Positions 14,265-25,581 of a stretch of 64,000 nt of DNA are shown piece by piece. This stretch comes from Portunus trituberculatus (taxonomy: Eukaryota > Arthropoda > Malacostraca > Decapoda > Portunidae), in assembly GCF_017591435.1 (NCBI RefSeq), contig NC_059301.1:33508986-33572985 (forward strand), written 5' to 3'. Made by a program: the position numbers and the translations under genes. The notes beneath the pieces were generated by a model. It was not told where the DNA came from. It was given only the letters and a program-made list of their open reading frames with translations, and did not search any database. Every line of letters starts with the position of its first letter. Positions within the stretch are counted from its first letter, which is position 1.

Positions 14265-15330
14265 TTAGTGAGGTAGTGGTCCCACCAAATCCCCAGCAGC
14301 AATTACCGGGCCAAGGGCAGAGACATCTCCTTCCTGCCGTTGGATGTCACAGAGATAGTAGTCCACAAAGACTGAGTGGGTCTTCCAACAGGCTGCTTCT
14401 AAGATAGATGCCACAGAACTGTTCTTCCAGAGAAGCATGGAAGTGGCAATTCCTCTTATATCGTGTGCCCATACCTTGAACAAGGGGCCGAGTTCCTCGG
14501 GAAAAGACTCATGAGCCGTCTTGATTGTATCCTGTAGGAAGAAAGAAATAGCAGCTTTAGACATTCGCCTCGCAGGGTCTCTCAAAGACACAAAGAGACT
14601 TCGAGGCCGAGAAGCGGAAGCTGTTGCAGCAAGGTAACGTCGTACAGCTCGCACTGGACATAGGAGACGTTCCTCATCCTCTCTTCCCACCACTGAAGAG
14701 AGACTTGAAGAGGGAACTCTCTAGGAACGGGATTAAGAGGGTTTCTGTCTTAGCTATGAATTCAGGAAGATATGACAGGATAAGATCCTCTCCTCTTGAG
14801 GCTATGACCTGAGAAAGGGCATGAAGCTCTCCAACCCTCTTAGCCGTAGCCAGGGCCACCAAAAAGAGGGTCTTCTTAGTCAGATCCCGTAATGAGGCTT
14901 GGTGAAGTGGCTCAAATGGAGGACATGTCAGAGCCTTAAGGACCACGTCTACATTCCATGAAGGAGCCCTACAAGGTGGGCGTTGGACTTGCCTTGAACA
15001 AGTCTTTATGACCTCGCGGAGAACTGGGTCGGTAGAAAGATCAAAGCCTTTAAGGGCAAATACTCCATTGAGCATGGCCTTGTAGCCTTTAATGGCAGTG
15101 ACTGACATTCTGCAATCCTGTCTAAGAAAGACCAAAAAATCTGCAATCTTCTGGCTGGTGGGATTAGAGACCGTGTGACCTCTCTTGCACCACTCTCGAA
15201 ACCTTTTCCACTTGTATTGGTAATTAATAATAGTGGAAAGTCTTTTAGATTTTGCCAGGAATTCCGTAACTCGGGAGGAATAGCCTCTGTGACGAAGGAT
15301 TCGCTTGACAGTTTCCACGCGGTTAGCTGT
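14265..15330 (-). pseudogene. DIRS B tyrosine recombinase
   Basis: This enzyme integrates the circular DNA intermediate of DIRS elements. Reading the minus strand, the core-binding part begins near 15330 (VETVKRILRHRGYSSRV) and is followed by YKWKRFREWC. The catalytic domain has the first arginine in ATAKRVGELHAL, the HxxR pair in AHDIRG and the tyrosine nucleophile probably in SVFVDYYL. All main catalytic residues are present. The frame changes once near 14680, so the present copy is broken between the first arginine and the HxxR motif. The beginning overlaps the RNase H ORF in another frame, as is usual in DIRS. Confidence 0.85.
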
Positions 15331-17213
15331 AGCATGGGGAGAGCTTGATGGAATTTGCGAACATGAGGCTGACCAAGTAGATCTATGTGCTGCGGTAGGC
15401 GCCTGGGAGTGTCTACTGAGGCCTGTATGAGGTCTGGCAACCATTCCCTCTGTGGCCAAAATGGAGCAATCAGAATAACGTTTGTTTGACGTGCCATTCT
15501 CAGCTTGTTGAGCACCTTCCTGATCAACGGGAAAGGTGGGAAGGCATAAAGATTTTGATGATCCCAATTGTACAGAAAGGCGTCTGTGGCTACTGCCATT
15601 GGATCCCGAAACGGGGATATGAAGTTTGGTAGCCTGAAGTTGAGCCTTGTTGCAAACAGGTCCACCGTGGGATAATTCCAAAGCCTCCATAGGAGATTGC
15701 AAACCTCCTGGTGGAGAGTCCACTCTGTAGAGATGATCTGATCCTGTCTGCTGAGGCAATCCGCTAAGACGTTTGCCGAGCCCTTCACGAATTGGGTGAG
15801 GATCCGGACGGCATGATCCTCCGCCCACTGTAGGATGGCTTGAGCCTCGGCATTGAGGCTTCCTGAACGAGTCCCGCCTTCTTTTGCCAGATACGACAGG
15901 GCCGTGGCATTGTCGGAGAACACTGCCACCGTCTGTCCTCGGACATGATCCTTGAAGTGCAGAAGGCCGAGACGTATAGCTTTGAGTTCTAGAAGGTTGA
16001 TGTGTAAAGAGAGCTCGTGAGTGGCCCACACACCGCTCACTGAATCGTGTAGAATCGACACTCCCCAGCCGACGGTGGAAGCATCTGTGTACAGACAAAC
16101 ATCCGGGGAAGCTAACTGAAGGGACTGTCCCAACCAAAGATTGTGGTCCAGTGTCCACCACTGAAGATCGTCCAGGATTTTGAAATCCCAAGGAACTGGA
16201 AGGTTGTCTCCGTCGGACTGGCGATCCCAGAATTGGGAAAGGCGAAATTGAAGGCTGCGCATCCTCCGTCTTGCCCCAGGAATTAGATGCAGCAGAGAGG
16301 ACATGTGGCCTAGGAAGGCTAACCAAGCCTTTGCTGGAGGGACTGAACACTTAGAAAAGTCTTGATTTGAAGTTGTAGATTCTCTAGGCGTTTCTGTGTC
16401 GGGAAAACCTTCAAAAGAGGAGAGCGAATCTCCATCCCCAAATAAATCCTTGTCTGGGAGGGTGAAAGCGATGACTTTTCCCAGTTTACCTGGATTCCCA
16501 GTGATGCACACAGACGGAGGAGGTAACTGGTTGCCTCGAGTGCCGTCTGTTTCGAGTGAGCTAACAGCAGCCAGTCGTCTAAGTAACGGAGGAGGCGAAC
16601 TCCTTGTTGATGTGAAGCCGCTGAAACTGGACCCATCATCCTGGTAAAAACTTGAGGGGCCGTGGAGAGGCCACAGCAAAGAACCCTGAACTGGAAGTGA
16701 CGCCCTCTCCATATAAAGCGGAGAAACTTTCTACTGTCTGGATGGACTGGGATCTGAAAATAAGCATCCCGGAGATCGATGGCAGTCATCCAGTCGTGTC
16801 TGTGGATGGCGGACATAACCGTCCTCACTGTTTCCATCCTGAAGGGAGTGGTAGTCACATAACGATTCAGCGTGGATAAATCGAGGATTGGGCGAAAGCC
16901 TCCTGTATTCTTGGGCACCACAAAGAGGTGACTGTAAAAACCTGGATTTGCAGACGTCTCCTCTATTGCTCCCTTTGTCAAGAGACGTTGGACCTCGGAT
17001 TCTAGTGCCTTGCCCTTCTCCGGAACCTGGAGTGTAAGAACGAAACTCCAAAGGTGCCGAGGTGACAGGGGGAAGAGATGTGAAGGGGATCTTGTAACCT
17101 TCGCGAAGGATGGAGAGAACCCATGCCTCTGCACCAATTGCCATCCAACTGTCTAGATTCTTGGCCAGACAACCTCCTACTGGAACTTGGGAAGGCGGCC
17201 AATCTACTTCCAA
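15330..17213 (-). pseudogene. DIRS B reverse transcriptase-RNase H
   Basis: The N-terminal part (17213 to about 17040) contains DSWMAIGAEAWVLS. After a frameshift the RT follows with HLFVVPKNTGGFRPILDLS, the first aspartate in MTAIDLRDAYFQIPVHP, and the catalytic box LRYLDDWLLL near 16560. A second frameshift near 16340 leads to RNase H with the catalytic triad DVCLYTDAS, NLLELKAI and VFSDNATA, then VDLFATRLNFRLPNF and the YAFPPFPL segment. Domain order and motifs are those of DIRS polymerases. At least two frameshifts make it inactive as read here. Confidence 0.9.
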
Positions 17214-17599
17214 AAAAACTTCCCCATCTTCTTAGGGAAAGAAGTAGAAGGAAGAACGGAGGAAGACCTCTGATGCAGTGCTCTTGAACGAGAGACCAGT
17301 TCTATGCGCCGTGTGGAAAGTGAAGTCCGATGAGAAGATTCACCAGTGGGCGCCGCGCGGGGACCACGATCCACCAGGGGTGTGCCAGTAGCTGGCCTTG
17401 GCTTAACCAGTGCCCGAGCTGCTGCTTGCTGGAAAGAAATGGAAGCAGCCTTATCTGCCACCCGAAGAGCTTCCTTAACCTTATCCTCATCGAAGAGGAA
17501 GGCCGAGTCAATAGCTGACTTCCTGAGATCAACCTTGGTAGCAGTCTTAAAAACAGGGGGGAAGATGAGAGAGAATCGCCTCCCTTCTCATGGCCTTGA

Positions 17600-19253
17600 C
17601 ATTAGTTAGAGCGAAAGCCGAATCTTAAGCTGTATCTACCATGGCAAACTGAATACTGCGGAACAGTTGGTCAGCTAAGAGCTTCTCCTTCTGATCTGGT
17701 TGTAAAGAGGAAACCAGTCTGTAAAAGGCGCCAATAGCCCAAAACAGAAAATTCTGTGCCTCACGTTGGCATACTAAGATACCTTCCAGGCGAGACATAT
17801 CTGCATGCTGTACCACCACCTGTGGGTCTTTACCCTTAGTGGTGAGAGCGAGGGCTAAGTCTGTGTTGAGTTTAGCTGCTTTCCCAGCAAACTCGTGTCC
17901 ACTGACCCCATAGATACTCCTGTACCGGCCGGAAGGGTAGCGAGCAAGTGATGGCCGGGAGCCTTCATTAGCACAACGAAGAGCTTTAGTGGCGGCCTGT
18001 AGAGAAAAATCCATTGGCTGTGCCCTAGTGAAGCGGATGTGTTTATCCTCCACCATCCTGACTTCCCCTGGGGGCACTGGGCGATGAGATTCTTCCGCAT
18101 ATCCAAGAGCCTCCGGAAAACACTGGACTGAAAGATCGGAAGGGAAACAGGCTCTCTGTTAACCCTTGTGTCAGCTTCCTCCTCAGAAGAATCTAGGCCG
18201 CAATTTTCAAAGTATCCAGAAGAGGGGACACCTGGTAACCCTGGATCTCCTGATGGACCTCGGGTTCTAGTGTGCAGAGAAGATCCTGGATCCTGAAGGG
18301 ATCCTAGAACAGATCCTGTTGCCTCAGGGTGAAACTGTTCATGGTGGAAAGAGGCATAGGAGGTGGCGTCTGTACCTGGCGCTCCTGTGTGCCTTGTGGA
18401 CCGAGAAGGGGCGGGAAGTATGGCATGGATCACACCCTTCTCAAGCTGTGTGGGCTTGACCGAGTCCTCATGCCCTGGAGTTGCACAGCAGGACCCTCAC
18501 CCAGGGTCTGTGGGCGGAAGCGTTGTACTGGACACACACGCCTGTTCCTGCCCTGACCCTGTCCTGAAGGAGATCCTACATGTAGAGGATCCAAATCTCC
18601 CCCCACCTCAGGACGGGATCGCTTGATCCTTCATGGATAATCCTTAGGGGTCCTAGAGCGTTTCCCCCCCCATGGATCCAGCAGAGGGACAGCCTGATCT
18701 AATCCTAACTCATCCCCGGGCCTCTCCTGCTCCCGGTTACCCCCCACCGGCACGTCAGCTAGGAGTGACTTCACACCCTGCCTTGCGCTGAGGCCGGGAG
18801 GGGGGTTGGTAGCGGACTGCACCACACCTTGAACCGAGAGCAAGGGGGCAGCTGTAAGAGAGGCGGTATTAGGAGCTAACCTGCCCTCTACTTCCTTAGA
18901 CACCATAGCTGAAACCATATCAGGGAAGGAAACATATTTACTGCCTTCCTGAAACCCGAGGCAAGCAGCCAACTCCTTGAAAAAACTTGACTTATCCCAG
19001 GGAGACACTTTGGATCTCGGAATCTGAGAAATTGAATCCTCAGACCCCACTGATCCAGGTACCGAATCCCTGTCTGATCCTGAAGCCATGGGAGACAGGA
19101 CCACGCCACGAGAATCAGAATATTTGGCAAAAGGCTCCTGAGACTGGCCTGAAGGGTTAGAGGCTTTCTTCCTAGCTTTATAGTCTCGCCTCTTCTGTAA
19201 AGTCTGTTGGTACTTACGGGAACTGAGCACCCGCCTGGGACTCCACTCAGCAC
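17600..19253 (-). pseudogene. DIRS B gag-like ORF
   Basis: The minus strand holds an N-terminal basic segment (MLSSRKYQQTLQKRRDYKAR) followed by a Ser/Pro-rich acidic region down to about 18631. It continues in another frame with a more conserved part (17625-18077: RFTRAQPMDFSLQAATKALR and FLFWAIGAFYRLVSSLQPD). This last part resembles the protein at the same place in element A (22955-23545), supporting a gag role. No zinc knuckle was found. Confidence 0.6.
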
Positions 19254-19632
19254 ACTCCCAACATCTGTTGTTTACATCACAGAAACCATCATGACAGACA
19301 ATACATACAGAGTGTGGATCGTTGTGGGCACTCCCAAGGACTCTCCTGCATCCAGACGAAGCACAGACTCTCCTGACAACATGTGAGGCCGAGGAAAAAG
19401 GTGATGAAGAGCCCAGTGGTGAGCCGGCAGCATGGCGGGTTGAGTCCTGGCCACCGCCGACACTTCAGTCACCGCCACGAACAAACTTGACGTCGCCGTA
19501 AGAAGGAGAAGGCGACGACAAGTCCTCCTGAGCCTCCTGATGGCCAGCCATAAAACAAACAGGTCCACGTAGAGAAAACAACTGGGCAAAAAAGTTCCAG
19601 AGCACTGTAACAGATACGCACGCAAGCACGTC

Positions 19633-19782
19633 TCAAGAAAGAATGACGTGGCTGGCTGAGGGAGACGGTGTTGCCATAAGTTGCCAGGGGTTACCAGGGT
19701 GGAATACGACGAAAGTTTTGAATGTGGAATAGACGGCTGGGTAATAGGGAGCATTGTAAATGCTAATATATAAGAAGCAGGT
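19633..19782 (-). repeat. Right inverted terminal repeat of DIRS B
   Basis: Reverse complement of 13812-13961. Confidence 0.95.
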
Positions 19783-20238
19783 TATATGTGAAACAAAATG
19801 TTTTTTTTAAGTTGCTTTTGCATCCCAGAATACAAAAATGGCCTTGTTTTTTACATTTTCCTGTAAGTAAAAAAAATTCCAAACGTGCCTTTTTCAATCG
19901 TCTGAGTGTACGACAGGCCTTTTAGTGAAATATGACAAAAAATACATTATTCTTACATACCAAGCTTTATCTTGCCTGAAAGTGAAGATTGTCAATTTTT
20001 TTATGACAAAATCATTTAGGAACATTAAAAATGAACATAGTGAGTGTAATTTGCTACATTTTATTATCATATATAAGGAAAAAAATACAAATTTACACAA
20101 ATAAATGCCATGTAAATAGAACTTGTAACCTTTTTGACACCTTTGTACAATGTTTCTTTTTAAGGACATGAAAAATCAGTTCAATATGCATGTAAGAAAT
20201 AACAACAAAACAAAAAACTCCTTATTCACATCTTATAC

Positions 20239-20387
20239 CTGTGTAGAAACAAATGAAACCAAACTAAAAGGAACTTGTAATTCATCCAAAATCCTAATAA
20301 CAATAGAGGAAGGTTCTGCTGACATGGCAGACAACTCTGGTAACAGGGTTCTCCTCCTAGATCGTCCCATGACAACACAATCTTCAT
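20239..20387 (-). CDS. Exon in the piggyBac element, function unknown
   Basis: It follows TTTCTTTGACAG, is open throughout and ends before GTATAAGA. Its start phase (two bases complete the codon) fits the end of the exon at 20606-20802. The product contains a basic stretch GRSRRRTL near the start and then SIVIRILDELQVPFS. No family was recognised. It is probably part of the transposase or an accessory protein of the piggyBac element. A captured host exon is the alternative. Confidence 0.4.
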
Positions 20388-20605
20388 CTGTCAAAGAAAA
20401 GAAAAAGAAACAAAATTACCAGGAGCAAGGCATCATGACTAGAAAGAAATAAGGGTTATAATCTCCCTTATAATAGAATAATAATAATTACTATTATCCA
20501 TCACATATATAGTTATTCCTAAATATTTTACTACATTCAGTCCATGAATAAATATTTCACTACAGATATTATCCTAAAAAGTTAACTGAGAACTGAAAGA
20601 CTTAC

Positions 20606-20802
20606 CTTCATAATCTATTATCAAATCATGCCTCAGTACTTCATCGTCATCTTTTGAAGGTAAATATTCATCCTCACTATCTTTTGGTGAATTATCAGAC
20701 ACCTCAGAATCTGATTGAGGCTCATCTCTAATGACAAACCCTTTCACTCCCTTTGGTGTTGGGGGAACCTTCTTCCCATGAAAATTGAAGATTCCATGTG
20801 CC
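20606..20802 (-). CDS. Exon in the piggyBac element, acidic N-terminus-like
   Basis: It follows ATCTCTTCCAG and ends at GAAG before GTAAGTCT, both strong splice sites. It is open for about 65 codons: HGKKVPPTPKGVKGF, then a Ser/Asp/Glu-rich stretch (SDSEVSDNSPKDSEDEY). Acidic serine-rich N-termini are common in piggyBac transposases, which fits the surrounding TTAA-flanked element. A start codon exon upstream was not identified and the catalytic domain is absent. Confidence 0.5.
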
Positions 20803-21407
20803 CTGGAAGAGATAAATTACATTAGAAACTATGCAATAATGGATATTCTTTATTGAAAAGTTTATGGCAGATATCAAGCAATATGTGCATTTTATGTAGT
20901 ATTGTCATGTGAAAGCAAGGTGCAGCAATGTGTCACTTTTCAAAAGTTTGACACAGATCACCCAAAACGACACGTTTCACAAAAAAAATAAACATAAGTC
21001 TTGTGCCCAGTGTACCATAAAAAAGATACATTTCAACTTGTATACGTAATTACCATAAATAACACTTTTAAACACTTTTTTAAAATCACTTAGCATCTTC
21101 TCTATACATCATTAAACAAACTGTGAATTTCTGGAAGCTGAACACTTACTATTATTGGCATCCTGGGACATTTTGTCTGGAGCATACTGTGTTGTTGACT
21201 TAAGCCTGCACATGGCATCCCTTATTCTGCTTCTTCCTCAGCTGGCCACCACTAGCACAATCTATTGAGTAATTTTTACAGTACTTGGCTTCCCTAGGTT
21301 CTCAGCTGCTGGAAACTTGCCAGATACCATTAGATATAATAATTTATCATACCTTATGCTTGAAGAGATTGAAATGTACTGAAATCGATGAGCGAGACCA
21401 TAAAGGG

Positions 21408-21411
21408 TTAA
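21408..21411. repeat. TTAA target-site duplication, right copy
   Basis: TTAA after the right end of the piggyBac element. The DIRS A reading frame resumes immediately beside it (VDLFATAL). Confidence 0.92.
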
Positions 21412-22950
21412 GGCAGTGGCAAAGAGATCCACCTGTAGTGCACCCCACACCTGGAAGACCTGCCTGCATACTACAGGATGCAGGGTCAACTCTGACCCCA
21501 CACACTCGTGACTGAGGATGTCTGCCACTGCATTGTGCTGTCCCGGCATGATCCTGGCATGAAGAGAGACCGAGTTGTCCTCGCACCACCAGAGAATGTC
21601 CCCTGCCAGACACGAGAGAGACTCAGACCGGGTGGCCCCACGAGTTCCTCAAATAGGTCAACACTGTCGAATTGTCTGACATGAGAGACACCACTGTGCC
21701 CAAGACTTCCTGCTGAAAGGACTGCAAAGCTCGGAAAACAACTATCATCTCCAGGTGGTTGATGTGAAACCTCCGCTCATGTGGAGACCAGACCCCCGAG
21801 ACGAGAGTCCCCCAGATAAGCATCCCAACTGTGAAGGGATGCATTGGAAAACAGAGAATGTTCTGGCGGAGCCATCACAAACGGAGCTCCCCTGAATAAA
21901 TGACCCGGATCCATCCACCAGGAGAGGTCTGCCAGACACCACTGTGAAGGAGGAACCCACCACCAGGGTGGTTCCGATTATGCCTTCAGTTTTTCTTTTT
22001 CTTTAGGCACCACTGAAGAGACCAAGAGCATACCCAGCTGCCTGGGACCAGCCTCTCCAGAGAAGCCAGATGACCCAGGAGTGAGCTCCATAGAGACACC
22101 GTAGGGGCTCTGTCCTCTAAAAATCTCTGCGCCACCGAGAGAAACCAGCTGACCCTTTCTGGCGATGGAAAAACCAGAGCCCTTATTGAATCCAGCACCA
22201 TGCCCAGGTACTGCTTCCTTTGGCTGAGTACCAGGTCTGATTTGGGCAGATTGATCTGAATAACCAAGTGAGCGCACAGCCGTAACACAGCCCAGATGCC
22301 GCCTATGCATCCCTGGAAGGTCGTCCCTGTGATCAATCAATTGTCCAGGTAACGGCACAGGGAGATATCGTGTCAATGAGCCCATGAAAACACTGGAGCC
22401 ATCACCTTGGTGAAGACCTGCGGGGTGGTGGCGAGGCCAAAACAAAGAACTTTGAACTGAAAAACCTTGCCTCGCCAAACAAACCGCAGGTACTTGCGGG
22501 AACACGGGTGGATTGGCACTTGGAAATATGCGTCCCTCAGATCCAGAGACACCATCCAATCCCCCACGTTCATAGACTCCAAAACTGACGCCACTGTCTC
22601 CATCCAGAAGGGGCTGACCACTTAAAAACTTATTCAGAGTTGAGAGGTTGAACACAGGTCTCCAACGGCCTGTTACCTTGGGAACAGGGAACAGACGGGC
22701 ATAAAAGTCTTCTAGCTTGCCCAGCACAAGCTCTATAGCCTCTTTGGCCAACATGTCTTGTACCACTAAGTCCAAGGCCACATGACAATCCGACCCCTCT
22801 GCATAACTCACAAACTATTGGTCTGGCCAACAAAGGAGAAGGACATACCCATAATGCAGTCTTCACTACCCACTCTCCTGCCCCAACCTCCATCCACTCT
22901 CTCCAGTGCTGCTGCAGGCAAGTGCCCACAGGCACAGGAGAGCAAACTAC
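21412..22950 (-). pseudogene. DIRS A reverse transcriptase-RNase H, front part
   Basis: Several minus-strand frames carry the same order as element B: RT motif VSLDLRDAYFQVPIHPCSRK near 22540, LCFGLATTPQVF near 22430, LGMVLDSIRALVFPS near 22190, and RNase H motifs HLEMIVVFRAL and MSDNSTVLTYL near 21650-21760. The catalytic RT box is disturbed: the segment around 22330-22360 reads PGQLIDH in one frame. Numerous stops and shifts. The end of the protein lies across the piggyBac insertion at 13725. Confidence 0.8.
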
Positions 22951-22954
22951 TTCC

Positions 22955-25374
22955 CTAGTGAGATCTACCTTGGCCATGGGGTCCGCCACTGCGAGAACTC
23001 CTGGCCTGAAAGGATTCCCCTGTAGCGGAGGGCCTAGGGACCGGAGCCGACGAAGAGGAACTGCGAAACGCACCCCTCCTCGTCTGTACTTTTATCTTGC
23101 TCCCCCGGGGCCCAAAGGCTGACCCCCGAAAAGAAGAGGCTAACCCCCGCACCACAGAAGAGAGTGCATGTTGCTGAGCAGCTAATTGCTTGTCTTCCTG
23201 TACCCTGAGCACCACTGCTGGGTCATATAGCACCACAGAAAAGGGAAAAGAAAGGAGCTGGTGCTTCTCCCTGTCAGACAAGGTATGAGGCAACGAATCC
23301 ACTACCGCCTGCCTCCTTAACATAAGGAGTCTACAACATAGCTTCTCAGCAGGATGAAGAATGTCCTTATTTGCCTTGGCCAGTGCCAACAAAAATTCCA
23401 AAACATCCTGTTCCATGCTAGAAGCAGCACCAGCCCATGTAGCCAACACCTGATCTGTCCAAGAGGCAATGTCAGCCATGGAGCCACACACTTTCTCCAA
23501 CTGTGCCAACAGGCGGGAGGAGATGAAGACCGCTGGGTTGCCCACCGCCGTAGAACCCCTAACGCCTCATTAACTGGAGGAGGAGCCAGAGAGGCCCCCT
23601 CAGGTAGATAAAAAGACCTGGCCCAGTCATACCAGTCCCTAGACAACTGTAAATTTGCAGATTAAGGCTTAAGCTCCTTCAGGGACCTGCATTGGGCTTC
23701 CTCATGGATAGCTTGAGCCATAAACGACCGTGAGAGAGAAAAAGAGGGCTGGCAGGGCAAAACTGAGCCCTGCGCCCTTTCTACCTCCTTAAGGTGGGAC
23801 AAGGAAGGAGCCTCAGGAGCAGGCAGATGAAGATAGTCTCTCACTTAGCCCATGAGGTGCAAAAAAGGGGAAACACCTACTTGATTGGGAGGCGTGTCCT
23901 CCTCTTCATCCTCATAAGACTCGGCTGTGGAAACAGGTTGGCCAACTGGCATGGCAGCCGAAAGACTTTGACCCACCCCACTGCCGCCAGGTACAGCAGC
24001 TGGTCAGCCAGCCTTAACAGAATCCTCCTGAAAAAGTGGAAAACTATCCGGCACAGACTTACCAGGGTCCATATGGTTCACACCACTGTGAAGAAGGGGA
24101 TGGCCGCCAGGCATGGGAACCAAGGGGCACACACCAACCCCTACACAAGGCACATGAGTCTGGTTGCCCAGCATGGGAGCCTTGTGGCTGACACCAACAC
24201 TCACATTCTGGGAAGGGAGAAGTCCATCAGACATAATAACACCAAGCTCCACGCCCAAAGTACTTGGAATGGTCTCTTACGCCTAATCCACATGAGAGGA
24301 TGATGAGCTGGCCACCAGGCATGGGAGCCATATGGCAGATGCCAGCCTCAACATCCTGGAAAGGAGTCTGGCTGCCAGGCATGGGAGCTGTATGGCAGAC
24401 GCCGACCTCCATTTCCTGGGTAGTGGGGCGGCCGCTGAGCATGATAGATTGATGGCTGTCGCCAACCCCACCCCTGTAAACAATGCCAAAGGTACCAGGA
24501 GCACCAGGCATTTTCTTACCTGAACCGTGGATAAAACCACGGGAGGGGATAAGAGGCTGGCCGCCAGGCATGGGAGCCGTATGACAGATGCCACCATCAA
24601 TATCCTAGATAGGAGTCTGGCTGCCAGGCATGGGAGCTGTATGGCAAATACCAACCTCTGTATCCCGGGTAGTGGGGCGGCGGCTGGGCATGGTAGACTG
24701 ATGGCTGTTGCCAACCCCATCCCCGTAAACAGTGCGAAAAGTACCAAGGGCACTGTGCACTGCCTTACCACGGCATGACAGCTACCCATTGTTGTTGGCT
24801 CTGTGGCAGACGCTGGTACCATCTCAACTGGTCCCGCGTGCCCTGCCCTCTGCATAGCCCCACTCGTACGCGGCTGGGAATCGTCTACCCATGAAGCCAA
24901 AGACTAGAAACCAGAAAATGGGAAACCCTGGGAAGAGGAGAGAAAGAGGGAAAGCCGGTCCAACGTCTCTTCCATCATACACATGCGTTTCTGCAGCTGC
25001 TGTGATGAAGGGGAAGACTTACGCTTATTGAAAGAAGAAGCCTTCCTCCTCTCAGTACGATCTTTAATACTATCCAAAAGACGTAGAAACTTGTTGTGTG
25101 ACAAGGCCTTGCAGCAATCACAACATGAAGCAAGGCTACAAAACACCTCCCTACATGACAGACACTCACCATGAGGGCCCACCATAAGTGACAGGAGGAA
25201 AGGAGAACACTTCACACACTTACATGGCATAATAACACACTTACAAACTCCCTGTAGAAGATAGACAAACCAAGGAGCAATGAAAGGCAAACCCAACCAC
25301 TGCTGAAAAGGAAAAAAACAATGAGTCTGTGAAATAGAGGAGCTGAAGACAACGTGTAAGCCCAGTGACAGCAA
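22955..25374 (-). pseudogene. DIRS A gag-like ORF with internal tandem repeats
   Basis: The N-terminal part (25374-24904) has cysteine pairs (CKCVKCSPF, GECLSCREVFC, CCDCC) followed by a basic stretch RRKASSFNKRKSS. The middle (about 24100-24760) is a tandem repeat array. The C-terminal part (23646-22955) has a helical segment (LEFLLALAKANKDILHPAEK) and ends in a Ser/Arg-rich tail (SARSSRSGG-like). Frames are broken in the middle. Gag role is inferred from its position upstream of RT and from similarity to the element B protein. Confidence 0.55.
24100..24760. repeat. Tandem repeat array within DIRS A gag-like region
   Basis: At least eight copies of a unit around CCAGGCATGGGAGC, about 60 bp apart. 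Three consecutive units near 24311, 24374 and 24431 recur near 24560, 24620 and 24680, giving a higher-order period of about 249 bp. Confidence 0.8.
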
Positions 25375-25380
25375 AGAGGC

Positions 25381-25560
25381 GAATGAGGGAATCAGCCTGA
25401 TGGCTGATACCTCGAAATAGAAAACGGGCAGGGTGTCTTCTCAAAGAAAACGGGAAAGGGCACCTCAAGTATTTCTTTTGTTTCTTTCCTTGAGCTGTTA
25501 GACATAATGTAAGTTTGCTGTGGGAATGGAATTTAAGCAATAATTAATAATTATGGGTAG
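25381..25560 (-). repeat. Right inverted terminal repeat of DIRS A
   Basis: Reverse complement of 11787-11964. Confidence 0.9.
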
Positions 25561-25581
25561 TAATATGTGTAATAACAAAAG

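Larger units (their letters stand above)
13775..19798 (-). mobile_element. DIRS retrotransposon B, with complete ends
   Basis: Terminal repeats (13812-13961 and 19633-19782, about 150 bp and nearly identical), an ICR near 13998-14086 and all three coding regions are present on the minus strand: gag-like, RT-RNase H and tyrosine recombinase. It lies 45 bp inside the left end of the piggyBac element. DIRS elements make no target duplication, and none is seen. The close match of its two terminal repeats suggests a younger insertion than A, but frameshifts remain in the coding regions. Confidence 0.93.
13730..21407 (-). mobile_element. piggyBac-type DNA transposon, itself split by DIRS B
   Basis: The ends are CCCGTTATGGTCT at 13730 and the inverse, AGACCATAAAGGG, at 21395-21407, each next to TTAA. 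TTAA duplication and ends beginning with CCC are diagnostic of the piggyBac superfamily. Without DIRS B the element is only about 1.65 kb, too short for a full transposase. Two minus-strand exons (20606-20802, 20239-20387) encode an acidic N-terminus-like protein. No DDD catalytic domain is visible, so it is an internally deleted copy. Confidence 0.85.
11748..25581 (-). mobile_element. DIRS retrotransposon A, interrupted by a piggyBac element
   Basis: DIRS elements replicate through a circle integrated by a tyrosine recombinase and have inverted terminal repeats plus an internal complementary region (ICR). All parts are visible: terminal repeats 11787-11964 and 25381-25560, ICR 12022-12110, and a minus-strand order of gag-like ORF, RT-RNase H and recombinase. 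Subtracting the insertion 13730-21411 leaves about 6.15 kb, close to element B (6.02 kb) and usual for the group. Many frameshifts and stops show it is old and inactive. Confidence 0.9.

Noticed and set aside
14674..16350. A single 558-codon minus-strand frame in DIRS B taken as one protein
   Set aside because: Only its last third is recombinase. The first two thirds are the shadow frame of the RT-RNase H ORF, which carries the catalytic motifs.
21130..21230. Possible first exon of the piggyBac gene with ATG and a GTAAGT donor near 21150
   Set aside because: The frames that stay open do not give the phase needed by the next exon (20606-20802).
24004..24900. Plus-strand frames over the DIRS A repeat array (His/Gly-rich proteins)
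   Set aside because: They are antisense shadows of the repeated gag-like region.
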